This document shows positions 15,001-32,096 of a stretch of 64,000 nt of DNA, one piece after another. The notes beneath the pieces are model-generated. The model saw only the letters and a program-made list of their open reading frames with translations. It was not told where the DNA came from and ran no database searches. The DNA comes from Dictyostelium firmibasis. Lineage: Eukaryota; Evosea; Eumycetozoa; Dictyosteliales; Dictyosteliaceae. Where the stretch lies: the NCBI GenBank assembly GCA_036169595.1, contig CM069765.1:1517001-1581000 (forward strand). Reading direction: 5' to 3'. Within the stretch, counting starts at the first letter, position 1. Each line of letters starts with the position of its first letter. The translations under genes and the position numbers were made by a program.

Positions 15001-18000
15001 AAATGGTCTATTTGATAGCACACAAGATTCACCATTAGCAAACATGACCGTCAGACTTATGAATTTATTCAACACCACTCTCATGATCACACAAACAGAT
15101 ATCAATGGTATCTATCATTTCGTAAATGTTGAACAAGGTGATTACATCGTACAATTTGATTATCCAAAACAATTGACACCAAGTCCAATAACATCCCAAT
15201 CAAAAGAAAATAGTAAAGGTCGTGTTTCAGTTTCTCTAAGAATCACCAGTCCCGATGTCACTCAATCAATTCCATCAGATATGGTACCAACTTATTACAT
15301 AAACAGAAATGTTGATGCAGGTTTCACTGCTCAATTATTAAGTATAGGTTTCATGGTTTTCAATGATGATAATAAAGATGGTCAAATGCAACCAAATGAA
15401 ATGGGAATGGGAAATATTACAGTTTTCTTAAGAAGTGGCTCAAACCCCTCTCAAGTAATTGCAAATAAAACCACTGATACCAATGGAACATACATCTTTA
15501 CCCATTTATTACCAGGAAATTACTGTGTCTCTGTCACAGCACCAAGAGAATTCTATCCAACCCTCTTAACTCCAACAACATTTAACAGAGGTAACTCCAA
15601 TGCCACTGCTTGTAATTATGTATCTGTATTTAGTCCAAATGTCCAACCATACTCAATTCCAAGTCATACTGAAGATACCTATCAAGATGCTACTTTTAAT
15701 TTCGGTCTAGCCCCATATAAATACGCAGTTGGTACATATATTTGGATTGATAAGAATGGTAATGGAGGAGCTGAATCATATGAACCAGTAGTCGAAGGTA
15801 TCAGTGTTAGAATTTATGACAGTAACTTTAATTTCATCACTTCAACCGTAACAAATCCAAGCGGTATTTACATTTTCGATAATCTCTTCCCAGGAGTTTA
15901 TAACTTGGCAATTACTCCACCATTAGGCTACACAATCTCCAACAACACCCTTCAAGATAACAAAGCAAACGCAACTGGTTACATTAGAGTTGAACTCAAT
16001 CAAAACGACAAATCTCTTATGCCAGTCGATTCAACTTGGAATCTTAAAGCAAACTATATTGATATCTATCAAGACTTTGGTATTGTTCCACCCAAGATTG
16101 CAGTTGGTAGATTTGTATTCTTGGATATCAACAACAATGGAAAGAAAGATTCAGGCGAACCAGGTATTGCAAATGTTACAGTTTCAATTGGTTCTAAATC
16201 TAAAACAACTGACGCTAATGGTTTCTACGTAATTGATAGTTTAGAAACTGGTATCAACTGTTTTACATTCACTCCACCAAATCCAACTTATCAACTTGGT
16301 ATCTCTGGCCCAGATAATTTCTTAAAAGGTAATAACACATACTGTGTTGATATTGAAATTGATAATACAACTTTACAAACCATCCCTTCAGATAATCTCA
16401 AAGCTTTCTACAAGAATTTCTCGTTCAATGTTGGTTTCGTCCCACAATCTTTCGTTATAGGTAAAGTATCAAAAAAAAAAAAAAAAAAAAAAAAAAGTTT
16501 TACATCTATTATTAATACTTTTTTTTTGAAATGATAAAAATATAGGTGATACTGTTTGGATAGATGCAAATAATAATTCACTTATAGATAATGGTGAACT
16601 TCCTGCAGATGGTATTAAAGTAGAATTATTGGTTTCTTCAGATCTTTCTCCTGCATTTGATATTTTAGGTGGACCAATTGCAAGTCAAGTAACGAATGCT
16701 AATGGTAAATACTTATTCCAAAATGTTTCAAATGGAGCTGCATATGTTGTCAGATTAACAATTCCAGCCAATAGCACCAAATATATTACTGGTACAACTT
16801 ATTCTCCAATTTTAACTGGTGGTCTATCAAGAGCAGCGCCAAATGGTCAAATTATTGTTTTGAATAACTATACATTAGATCCAACATACGGTTCAAACAC
16901 TTGGACAAATCTCAACAATGATGCAGGTATTGTAATCCCATGTTACAGTATTGGCCAACAATCATGGTCCGATGGTAATCTCAATGGTATTTATGATATC
17001 AATGAAATAGGTTTCCCAAATGTAAACCTTACATTATTCAATGCAGATGGCTCAGTTCCAAATGATATTTTCGGCAAACCAATACCAATGGCAATCACAG
17101 ATGTCAATGGTAAATATTCAATTCCAAACGTTCCACCAGGTTCATACTACATGACAGTTTCAATTCCACCACGATATGTAATTTCAAATTTCACCACATC
17201 TGGTTTAGTCAACAATAGATTCTTTGCATCAAATCGTTCAACACCAATATTCACGATGCCAAGTTCAGATGTAGTAACTGTATCAAATGTTAATCGTTGT
17301 AGACAAGCATACAATAAGGCCAATATTGGTATCAACACCCCATACGTTGCATTGGGTATTAGAACCTTTGTTGATACAAACAAGAATGGTATTTTCGATA
17401 TTGATGAAAAACCATTACCAAATGTAACCGTTCTCCTCTTAAATAACAATGGTCAACAAATTCTTGGTTCAGATGGTACTCCATTGAAAGCAATATCAAA
17501 TGCCCAAGGTTACTATTACATTGATAATGTTCGTTTAGGCTATTATATCATTCAATTTGTTATCCCAGCAGGTTATTCTATTACTCCAACTAAATTAGTC
17601 TCAACATCTACTCAAATAGAAAATAATGCATATACAAATGGTAGAACCGATGCCTTTAATCTTATGATTACTTCAGGTGACATTCGTTCAAGATTTGATA
17701 ATGAATCAAATGCATACACTGCACCATATATAGATCCAACTCATGATGCAGGTTTTGTATTCACAACAATGGGTGTCTATGGTTATGTATGGAATGATAT
17801 TTTACAAGATGGTCTCTTTGAAATGGGTTCAGTTCCACCAGGTAATTTCACTGTTCAATTGAAATCTGCCAATCAAGCAGTCAACGGTGCTGCAACTACT
17901 GTACCAATTGGTACAGTTATTGCAACCTCACCAGTAGCAGCTAACGGTAGTTTCTCAATTCCAAACATTCAACTTGGAAATTATACTCTCACATTAATCC

Positions 18001-20213
18001 CACCATCAGGAGCAGGTTGGTTAACAACTAAATTCAATGCAAGTGGTTCTATTTCAAACTCTTTCTTATTAACAAACTTTAATAGTTCAACATTTATTTT
18101 GGATGCAAATGATGACAACAATGTCATTTGTCCATTCTCTCAATACAAATGCAAGACATTGAATCTTGGTATTATTAGACCAAATCTTAAGAATGTAACT
18201 GGTAGAGTATTCAAAGATTTCAATTGTAACGGTAAATATGATATCAGTGGCCAATTTGGTACAGCAAAAGATATTCCACTCGCCAAGATCCCAGTTTACA
18301 TTTATTACACCGATAGCAAGACTCCTTTTAACTCTACCGTCACAGACGCAACTGGTTCATATTCATTCTTTAATCTCGTACAAGATGGTAATTATTTGAT
18401 TACTGTAGGTACACCAGCTCTTCCAACAGGCTCTGGCGATAAGGTTGAATCATGTAGACCAACATCTGTAATTCTTCCAAATACATATACTGTCCCAGCT
18501 GGTTATGCAGATTTCTCTTTCATTACTAATGAAGAAACATGTAATGATGTACCAAATCTCTCAGTAGGTTGTTACGTCATCGGTAACAGTGATGAAAATG
18601 GTCCAAACACTGGTGAACCAGTTATTGTTATGTTCCCATACAATTCAACTCAACACAACCAAATTACTCCACTCTCATTCTATTATGAATCAGGTACAAC
18701 TTATGGTCAAGCATTTGATCGTAGTAAGAAACAACTTTACGCTTCTGCTTTCACCAAATTTGGTACAGACTATGGCCCTGGACGTCTCAATGCCATCTAT
18801 AAGATCGATACAGTAACCGGTAGAAACTCACTCTACACTAGAATTGACTCTTTCCTTGGAAAAGATTTGGAAGGTACCGATGATATTTTAGGTATGGATA
18901 TTAGTTTGGACACAGATTTCAGAATTTCAGAAATTTACCGTACAGCCTTTGGTGGTCTTGACATCAATCCATACACACGTACATTGGCAGTAATTGGTTT
19001 ACAAACACGTGATATTATCATAATGCCATTGGATACTCAACCAAATGCCACCAACACTCAAAGATTTACCGTTCCATTTGGTTGTACAAGAACTCAAGAT
19101 AAATACTTCTGGCAACCATTTGCAGTAAACTTCCATCAAGGTAAATTCTATACAGGTTCAGTTTGTGGTGGTCCAACCATCCCAGATATGAATGCAATCG
19201 TTCACTCTTTCGATCCAGTAACTCAAGTTTTCACAAAGGTTCTCACTCTCCCATTGAACTACAGCAGAGGTTGTAAGAATTTCGATTCAAACACTGTCTG
19301 TCGTAACAGTACTTGGCAACCATGGATTGATATCGATGATAATCCACAACCAGTTATTGCATCCATCGCATTCGATGGCAATGATATGATAATTGGTATC
19401 AGAGATAGAGAAGGTGATCAAGGTAGCTTCGTATCAGCACCAGATATTCTTCGTGTTTGTTTGGTAAATGGTATCTACGTTCCAGAAAGAGATGGTAAAT
19501 GTGGAGGTGTTATTGGTGCTCATTTAGGTCCATCAGGTTATAAAGGTCAAATTGAAGGTCCTGGTGTAGGAGAATTCTATAATGATAACTTTAGAAAGGG
19601 TCAAATCGGTCATGATGATACTGGTGGTCTTTCAGTCTACCAAGTTCCAGGTTTCCCAGAAGTTGCATCTGCCTCATTCGATGCAACTACTGTATTCGAA
19701 GGTGTAGTCAAATATTACAACAACAATAATGGTTCCCTTCGTTCTTCATTCCAAGTTTATCTCACTGATAATTCAGATACAGTCAATCCAGTTACCTTTG
19801 GAAAAGCATCTGGTCTCGGTCAACTTGTAGCCCACTGTTCTCCAAAACCAATTACCCTTGGTAATATAGTCTTTATAGATACCAATGGTAATGGTATTCA
19901 AGATCCTTGGGAACAAGGAAAACAAGGTGTTTCCGTAAGTTTATTATTTGCCAATGGTACCTTAATTCAAAAACAACAAACAGATTCTCAAGGTCAATTC
20001 AAATTCATTAATCCACCATTCACAAATTCTCAATATATTATTACTGCCGACGCTGTAACACTTTCCATTGTTCCATCTCCTCTACCAGCCTCTTCGATTC
20101 CTTACAACGCTGCAACCATGGTCAATGGTAAAGCTTCCATTTCAAATATTTTCATTGCTGACCCAATGATAGCTTCAAATAGATATGATTTGAACTTTGG
20201 TGTAACAAACTAA
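2..20213 (+). CDS. colA: Giant SD-repeat protein, colossin-A-like (5' partial)
   Basis: The frame is open from base 2, so the start lies upstream. Exon 1 runs 2-16460. An 85-bp phase-1 intron (16461-16545, GTAAAG...ATAG, with a long A run) is followed by exon 2, 16546-20213, giving about 6,700 residues. Exon 1 is a chain of about fifty SD/Cna-B-like domains of about 108 residues. Each opens with a motif like IGxxVWIDxNNNG and contains TDxNGxYxFxxLxPGxYC. These Ig-like beta-sandwich modules are best known from bacterial surface adhesins. Exon 2 has more divergent SD repeats, then a non-repetitive region (about 18540-19850) that reads like a propeller or bacterial-type extracellular domain, then one last SD repeat and the stop. 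The C terminus shows no membrane segment or GPI signal, so secretion is likely. Only colossin-A is known to me at this size (over 11,000 residues), hence the symbol. Function is not established; a cell-surface or matrix role is inference. Confidence 0.85.
1086..5061 (+). repeat. Copy 1 of a 3,885-bp in-frame tandem duplication inside colA
   Basis: Bases 1086-5061 match bases 4971-8946 at an offset of 3,885 bp. I checked about a dozen lines spread over the run and the whole translation and found no difference, including at silent sites. The first mismatches outside the run are at 1085/4970 and 5062/8947. The unit is 1,295 residues, or twelve SD domains. Each unit itself contains related four-domain sub-blocks of 1,299 bp (433 residues). 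Confidence 0.9.
4971..8946 (+). repeat. Copy 2 of the 3,885-bp tandem duplication inside colA
   Basis: This partner of 1086-5061 overlaps it by about 90 bp, as expected when a tandem duplication arises by unequal exchange between homologous domains. Downstream of 8946 the next related block differs at many silent and coding positions, so it belongs to an older expansion. Confidence 0.9.
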
Positions 20214-20222
20214 AAAAAAAAA

Positions 20223-20274
<52 letters not shown>

Positions 20275-20619
20275 AATAAAACAATGAATATAATAAATAA
20301 ATAATTAAAAAAAAATACATAATAAAATAATAAATATAATAAATAATTAAAAATTAAAAATTAAAAAAAAATAAATAAATAAACAAATAAATAAAAAAAA
20401 AATTAAAAAAAAAAAAAAAGTTTTTTATTGTTTTAATTATTTAAGTTGTATGAAAATTTTTTCCAAGAACTCCTTTGGCTAAAAAAAAAAAAGTTTAAGA
20501 AAAATGAGAAATTGGTTTATTTATTTTTTTTTTTTCTTTCAATTTTTCTAACTTTTTTTTTTAAAATTTTTTTTATTTTTTTTTTTTTTATTTTTTTTTT
20601 TTTGCTCTGTGGTATCACA
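20214..20619. other. Intergenic AT-rich spacer
   Basis: This stretch separates colA from the next gene on the same strand. It is almost only A/T, with an A run near 20231-20269, AATAAA-like sequences that could serve colA polyadenylation, and T runs just upstream of the next start. I see no gene. Confidence 0.8.
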
Positions 20620-22941
<2,322 letters not shown>

Positions 22942-23001
22942 ATGACCGTGTTATTTTGTTATTTTAAAAAATAATTTATTAATTTTTTTTTTTTTTGTTT
23001 T

Positions 23002-24071
23002 TTATTTATCTACATTACTATTATTTATTAAATCTATAATGAATGATGATCTTTCTTTTGCTTTTTTCATACAATCTTTTAAGTTTGTTTCTGATATTAA
23101 ACTAGTTCCAGTTGAAAGTAATAAACAGATTTCATTCAGTTCATTATATGTAATATTGATTGTACCAGAAGATAATTTCTCCTCATCTAATGATGGATCT
23201 GCTAGTATATAATCATCGATCACTGAAAATGATAATGGAATTAAATAGTGTTGAATTTTTAATTTACGTTGTGGTGATTCTAAATCTTTATAATATTCAT
23301 CATTATTTTCAATAACTCCTTTTGGTAATTTTACTATTATAATATATATACAAGCAAGCATGGTTTATTAGTCAATTTTATTTATAAAAAGATATTAAAT
23401 AGTATAAAATAATAAATAATAAAAAAATTGAATAAATTACCATTTTTAAGTGCTGATATTATTGAGAGTACAGCTGCATCATATATATTTCCATCATAAT
23501 CTAAACAATAAACATCTACATATAAATACCATAATGCTTTACCTTCTTCATCGAAATAATAATCAGTTTCTGGTATCTCCAAACGATTTATAAGTGAATT
23601 TAATCTTGAACATAATGACATTGCTATATCTGAAGGTTTTGTAGATGAAAATGTATTTGAACAAATTGGTCCTAACTCTATGTTTATAACTTTTTTTAAA
23701 ATTTAAAATTATTGAAAATTAATATCGACTACCTTATTTTTGTGGTATGATTGCAGTTGTTATTTATTCCAAAGGAATGGATTTGAAATATATTATTATT
23801 AGTACTCACATATATTTTTATTTTCATGAACATTATATGATGATATTTTTGATTTATCAGTTGATGGTTTCTCACCAACCTCAGCTCTAACACCACAAAC
23901 TACTGATGTATTTCCCATTTTTACAAAAGATGATCCGTCTGCTGTTGTTATAGAACCTGTAGAAATCGTTGTTTTTCTTATATCATCTAAAGATCTGCCA
24001 TCTGGTCTAACTGATCTGACTAAAAATTTTCTATAAAACTCTAATGGGTGAATCTTTTGAAATGCTTCCAT
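23002..24071 (-). CDS. exosc8: Exosome complex subunit EXOSC8 (Rrp43)
   Basis: There are three exons: 23810-24071, 23441-23689 and 23002-23333. Introns are GTGAGT...AAAAAAAG and GTAATT...ATAG, giving 280 residues, close to the human 276. The second acceptor is set by frame: it yields NIFINIELGPICSN, matching the family NVDLPPLCSS segment, whereas the nearer ATAG acceptor would create a stop codon. The N terminus (PLEFYRKFLVRSVRPDGR, then SITTADGSSFVKMGNTSVVCGVRAE) is the RNase PH-fold signature. Later come CLDYDGNIYDAAVLSIISALKN and the conserved C-terminal DCMKKAKER. EXOSC8 is a catalytically inert member of the nine-subunit exosome ring, which threads RNA for 3'-5' decay in nucleus and cytoplasm. 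It shares its upstream region with the divergent TRAPPC2L gene. Confidence 0.93.
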
Positions 24072-24357
24072 TCTTCTTTTTTACGGTTTCTGAAAATAGT
24101 TATATATATATATTAATTTTCAAATAAAAATAAAAATAAAAATAAAAATAAAAATAAAAAAAATAAAAAAAATGAAAAACGAAAAAAAAAAAGCGATTTT
24201 TTAAAATTTGTTATTTTTTTGATTTTATTTAATTTTTATATTTTATTTTTTCACCAAAATAAAATGAATTATTAATTTTTAAATGGTCATTATATATAAA
24301 TTTTTTAGAAAAAAATGAATAAAGTTATTAATTGGTACAAAAATTGGATTCAATTTT

Positions 24358-24404
<47 letters not shown>

Positions 24405-24465
24405 AAAAAAATCTTTTTTTTTCATTAAAATTTTTTAATTAACACATTGACAGATTCACCACAAA
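24072..24465. promoter_or_regulatory. Divergent intergenic region between exosc8 and trappc2l
   Basis: These 394 bp separate two divergently transcribed genes and must hold both promoters. The sequence is almost only A/T, with an (AAAAAT)n-like stretch near 24124-24170 and an A run at about 24362-24401. I could not identify a specific factor site. Confidence 0.6.
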
Positions 24466-25230
24466 ATGAAGAAAATTGTTTGTGTTGCAATTGTTGGAAA
24501 AGGAGTACGTTTTTAAAAGGATTTATAAAAAAAAAAGAATGTTTATTATGTTGGGTATTCCCATTTTTGAGTTTACATTTATTAATTTTTTATTCTATAA
24601 TTATAGAATAACCCATTATTCATTCAAGATTTCTCATCAAGCATTACTGATGAAAATAAATTAAAATTACATTATATTGTTCATTGTTCATTAGATATTA
24701 TAGAGGATAAACGTAAGTGATTAATTTCATATTTTTCTCTTTCTTTTATTTTTTTCTTTTTTTTTTTTTATACTTAACCAACTTTCCCCACTTAGCTGGT
24801 TCAAATAAAAAGTTACCAAGTGATATGTATTTAGGTTTATTATACCCAACTGAAGATTATAAAGTGTATGTATAATCAATAATGATAGTCTATTATTATA
24901 GATATGAATAACTAACCACATTGCTTTCAAAACAAATCAATTATTGTTTTTAGATATGGATATTTAACAAACACAAAAATTAAATTTATCATTGTAGTTT
25001 TAGATACATCAGATATTAAAGATTCTGATTTAAAATTAGTATGTTTATCAATTTTATTTCTACAATTGTATTGAATTTCATTCTTTCTAACTTCATTTTA
25101 TTATTAGTTTTTTAAGAGATTACAGACATTATTTATAAATACAACAAGTAATCCATTTTATAAACCAAACAGTAAAGTGGAATCTAAAAAGTTTTTACAA
25201 GAAGTAACAAATCTTGTCCCATCATTGTAA
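24466..25230 (+). CDS. trappc2l: TRAPP complex subunit 2-like (TRAPPC2L)
   Basis: Five small exons (24466-24504, 24607-24712, 24796-24865, 24954-25038, 25108-25230) join with consistent phases to give 140 residues, the same length as human TRAPPC2L. Diagnostic segments are [39 protein letters not shown] and SNPFYKPNSKVESKKF. All align without gaps to the family. TRAPPC2L is a longin/sedlin-fold core subunit of the TRAPP tethering and Rab-exchange complexes at ER-Golgi and Golgi membranes. The four introns all begin GTA and end in AG, and the first exon codes for only 13 residues. Another TRAPP subunit (TRAPPC8) lies at 33.8-38.1 kb. Confidence 0.95.
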
Positions 25231-25324
25231 ATTTAAAATAAATATCAAAATAATACATAAATATAAGTTTTTTACTTTTTTTATACAATTAAGCTTTTTT
25301 ATTTTTATTATATTTTATTTTCAT

Positions 25325-26505
<1,181 letters not shown>

Positions 26506-26720
26506 TTCTTTAACTTATTAATTGTTTTTGCAAAATTATAAAAATACAATAAAAAAAAAAAAAAAAAATTTAAAAAATCAAAAAAAAAAAAAAAAGAAAA
26601 ATCCAAATCCTTTTTTTTTTTTTTTTTTTTTATTGTATTTGTTTGAAAATAAAATTTAAAAATTACTCAAAATAGATTTATTAATTTTTTTTAAACCTTT
26701 TTATTATTTTTATTTTATTT

Positions 26721-28923
<2,203 letters not shown>

Positions 28924-29579
28924 TTCAATTTCAAAAATGACCGAAATAAATTATTTTTCTCACTTTTTTTATTTTTTTTTATTTAATTTTTTTTAATTTT
29001 TTTTTTTTCAGTTTTTTTTATTTTATTTTTTTTAAATTTTTATTTTTTTTTTGAAAATCGTTTACTTTTTATATAACCAATAAATTTTTTATATTTTTGG
29101 CAATATCCACAGATTAAATTTAATTCAATATAAAGAATCAACATTAACTTCCATTTGATTATTTTATTTTAATCACTTAAATTCATTATTACTTTATAAT
29201 AGAAAAATTAAAGATAAACAGTATCTATCTACTGTAAATCTTTATTTTTTTTTTTTTCTTTTTTTCGATAATTTTTAATAATTCTTTTTTTAAAAAAAAA
29301 AAAAAAAAAACTTCAAGAATTTTAAGTTTTACAAAAGAAATAGAAAATCCAGAATAAAAAGAAAATGAGCATGCAGAAATCACAAAAATTAGAGGAGTAA
29401 ATAGAAGTAAAATTTTTTTTTTAAATTTTGAAGAAGTAATATTTATATATATGAATTACGCTAATGTGATAATTCGAACAAGATTATCTTTTAACATCGT
29501 AGAACCATTACAACAAAAGGGAATATTCGATATTTATTTATTTGAGGTTACTAAATCTAAACTCTAGCAGTTTAATTCT
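28924..29579. other. Intergenic AT-rich spacer upstream of dus3l
   Basis: Poly(T) and poly(A) tracts fill 28960-29320. A slightly more complex stretch at 29440-29580 (including GAATTACGCTAATGTGATAA) has no open frame or RNA fold that I recognise. I see no gene. Confidence 0.7.
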
Positions 29580-30006
29580 CTAATGTAATGAATCAACAAA
29601 TAAATAATTAAAACAAATATAAAAATAATAAATAAAAAATCAATCAAAAATCAAATTACAAATTACAAATTAGCCAAATTACAAATTAGCCAAATTACAA
29701 ATTAAATTAAATTATTATAATATCAACCCATTAAATCAACAACTTAGAAATTTAGGAATTATAATAATCAATTTAATAATTTATAATAATTAAATTATAA
29801 ATTATTAAATTTCAAAATATAAATATTATAATTCCTAAATTTCTAAGTTGTTGATTTAATGGGTTGATATTATAATAATTTAATTTAATTTGTAATTTGG
29901 CTAATTTGTAATTTGTAATTTGATTTTTGATTGATTTTTTATATATTATTTTTATTTTTATTTAAATTATTAAATTGTTGATTAATTTCAAATTTCATTA
30001 CATTAG
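29580..30006. repeat. Long near-perfect palindrome abutting tRNA-Met
   Basis: The two halves are reverse complements about a centre near 29793. The outer ends are CTAATGTAATGAA (29580-29592) and TTCATTACATTAG (29994-30006). Strong inner arms include ATCAACCCATTAAATCAACA and its complement, and the central AT stretch is itself palindromic. The main asymmetry I see is an extra AGCCAAATTACAAATT unit in the left arm. The right end runs into the first bases of the tRNA gene. It could be a foldback/MITE-like element or a local inverted duplication; I find no transposase. Confidence 0.85.
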
Positions 30007-30076
30007 CTTCTTAACTCAGGGGTAGAGTGCGAGGCCCATAACCTCGAGGTCCTAGGATCGAAACCTAGAGAAGCTA
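30005..30076 (+). tRNA. tRNA-Met (CAU)
   Basis: A full cloverleaf of 72 nt without CCA. The acceptor AGCTTCT pairs with AGAAGCT, and the D stem is ACTC/GAGT. The anticodon stem is CGAGG/CCTCG with loop CCCATAA, giving anticodon CAT. The T arm is CTAGG-ATCGAAA-CCTAG, followed by discriminator A. There is no intron. The T loop begins ATCGAAA rather than TTC; together with the A-U first pair this could suggest either elongator or initiator identity, which I leave open. Confidence 0.93.
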
Positions 30077-30106
30077 AATTTTATTGCCCAAGGTCTTATA
30101 GACACG

Positions 30107-30117
30107 GGTTCGACTCT
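30107..30117 (+). promoter_or_regulatory. External B box downstream of tRNA-Met
   Basis: GGTTCGACTCT matches the Pol III B-box consensus GGTTCGANTCC. It lies 30 nt beyond the tRNA 3' end and outside any tRNA fold. Dictyostelium tRNA genes are known to carry such external B boxes. The tRNA-Gly gene at 48099 has one at almost the same distance. Confidence 0.75.
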
Positions 30118-30137
30118 CTTTAGAAACAAAGGGGAGA

Positions 30138-30170
30138 AAGTAGTGGTTCCACGCTGAATCACAAGCCTCC
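30138..30170 (+). repeat. 5' piece of a tRNA-box repeat, split by the TRE3 insertion
   Basis: The sequence AGTAGTGGTTCCACGCTG...ACAAGCCTCC is the front of a repeat that resumes after the LINE at 32234. It aligns with the heads at 32322, 47852 and 48041. The A-box-like AGTAGTGG lies at 30139-30147. Confidence 0.75.
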
Positions 30171-32096
30171 AATCAAAAGAAAATAGGCGGAATAATAACA
30201 TTCTACGATTTCGAAAAGGCTTTTGATTCCATCTCACACGACTCAATACTCAGAACATTATTTCATATAAATATTCCGTACAAGATTGTCAACCTCATTA
30301 TGAGCCTCCTAACGGATTCAGAAGCAAGAGTAGAAGTGAACAATAATAAAACACGTCCTTTCACTATTAAAAGGGGGGTAAAACAAGGCGATCCCTTATC
30401 CCCTACCCTTTTCGTCCTAGTCATCGAATCCCTTGCAAGGGCAATATTGGAAGACAAAAACATTACCGGACTACCACTAAACGACGGCATCCAAAGAGAA
30501 AAATTCCAAGGTTTCGCGGACGACTCGACATCGTTGGTAAATGACAAAAACCAACTAAAAATAGTTCTTAAACACTTCAACACCTTCTGTAAAGCAACCT
30601 CTTCCAAACTAAATCTGGATAAGTCGGCCTCGATAGTTCTGGGAAATACTAACTACAATGGAATAGAGATTCCAGAATCTACCAATCCAGAAAGATACCT
30701 TGGATATTTTTTCACAAAGAATGGTATCCATAGGAAAATGCCAGAAATTCTCAGATCAATTCGCGCTTCCCTCCTACTCTGGAAAACGACCGGGACCACA
30801 GTAAAAACGAAAACAAGCATTCTCAAGGCCTTCGCATTATCCAAATTAACCTACTTTTCATACATAGAAAAATATAATGAAGATGAAATAAAACAAATAA
30901 ACAAAATAGTAGAGTGGTTTCTATCGGCCTCAAACTATAAAAACTCTACTGGCTTCAATGTTATAAACCTCATGAGCGCAAAAAGATCAAAATATCCAAT
31001 GGAACAAGGCGGATGGAACATATGGGACATCGAACAAAGACAAAAAGCCCAAAGACTATGGATAATCAATCAATTTATTCATGCACAAGAAAGCAATTCA
31101 ATATCCTCAGCAACTCATAAAAGTTGGAACTTTCAATTAACGACAAATAAAATTACATCACAATTTCTAAAAAACAACCTAGAAGATTGGAACAGGAGCA
31201 GATCTAAAAGAGGAATTTTCCGATTCGCTGTTTCAATCAAAAATCAAATAGGTCAACCTTTATCACTATCCGAATGGTACAAAGAGATCGACACCAAAGA
31301 AGAAAAGATTCCAAAAACCTTTCTTCAAGACAACCTTTATATGAGAGGATATAACTACAATCTTCTTTTCACAAACATACTAAACATCAAGGATCCCAAA
31401 ACTAAAAATACAATGTTTAGATTTCATTCGAGATGCCTCCCACTTAATTACCTTCACGAAAAACCATGCCCAATGTGCAATACCAATATGTCTATTGATC
31501 CATACGGACATTTATTCTTTGATTGCCCAAAAACAAAAAACTTCATTAATGTCAATAAACTAAAAAACTTCATCTTTGTAACAACAGGTAGACTCTTAAA
31601 TTGGACGGTAAACAGAGTTAATGAAAATGGAAAAACTCTTATCAGAATATTTCCAAAACTCCCAAACAATGTTCCGACCGATAGCGAAGTGAACCCTGAC
31701 TACGGAATAGACAGATTCCACAAACAATACTTCACCTGGTGCTACAAAGCCGTTAATTATGATTTATACAGACCCTTTGCATACAACAATGTAATAGCAT
31801 TAGTCATGCATCACATATGGATATGGATTTGTAATCAAATTTATGGTGACAAAGCGCTTCAAGATACCAATTTGGATTTTGAATTGTTATCAAACAAATG
31901 GCACAAACTAGCATCACTAGAATATATTAAACTATTAAAAGACTACAAGCTATCAGCAGCCAAAGATCCAGAAATCTTTTGCGATAAAAACTCATATTAC
32001 AGTAAAATGAAAAAAATCAAAAAAAGAATAGCAATCAAATACTGTATCCTTAGAAAATCACTTCCTAATAATGTGATGGTAGACTTTTTCATATAA
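30171..32096 (+). CDS. TRE3 ORF2 fragment: reverse transcriptase and Cys/His C terminus
   Basis: There are 641 codons open from the element's 5' end to the stop, with no internal break. Reverse transcriptase motifs in order are motif A FYDFEKAFDS, then GVKQGDPLSPTLF, then catalytic FADDST. An RT thumb/connection region follows, then a zinc-knuckle-like CPMCNTNMSIDPYGHLFFDC near the C terminus, typical of L1-type ORF2. The endonuclease and the RT fingers are missing by truncation, and the copy has no start of its own, so it should not mobilise itself. C+G content is higher than in neighbouring host genes. Confidence 0.88.
   Translation, partial: NQKKIGGIITFYDFEKAFDSISHDSILRTLFHINIPYKIVNLIMSLLTDSEARVEVNNNKTRPFTIKRGVKQGDPLSPTLFVLVIESLARAILEDKNITGLPLNDGIQREKFQGFADDSTSLVNDKNQLKIVLKHFNTFCKATSSKLNLDKSASIVLGNTNYNGIEIPESTNPERYLGYFFTKNGIHRKMPEILRSIRASLLLWKTTGTTVKTKTSILKAFALSKLTYFSYIEKYNEDEIKQINKIVEWFLSASNYKNSTGFNVINLMSAKRSKYPMEQGGWNIWDIEQRQKAQRLWIINQFIHAQESNSISSATHKSWNFQLTTNKITSQFLKNNLEDWNRSRSKRGIFRFAVSIKNQIGQPLSLSEWYKEIDTKEEKIPKTFLQDNLYMRGYNYNLLFTNILNIKDPKTKNTMFRFHSRCLPLNYLHEKPCPMCNTNMSIDPYGHLFFDCPKTKNFINVNKLKNFIFVTTGRLLNWTVNRVNENGKTLIRIFPKLPNNVPTDSEVNPDYGIDRFHKQYFTWCYKAVNYDLYRPFAYNNVIALVMHHIWIWICNQIYGDKALQDTNLDFELLSNKWHKLASLEYIKLLKDYKLSAAKDPEIFCDKNSYYSKMKKIKKRIAIKYCILRKSLPNNVMVDFFI

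Noticed and set aside
919-16232. Many overlapping reading frames of 60-110 codons on both strands inside colA
   Set aside because: They recur with the repeat period and are by-products of the colA sequence in other frames.
16461-16545. Continuation of colA through KKKKKKKK to a stop at 16534
   Set aside because: Removing a GT-AG intron here restores an SD repeat (FVIG joined to DTVWIDANNN), so this is an intron, not the C terminus.
23690-23700. Nearer acceptor ATAG (about 23681) for exosc8 exon 2
   Set aside because: It would create an in-frame TAG; the AAAAAAAG acceptor keeps the frame and the family alignment.
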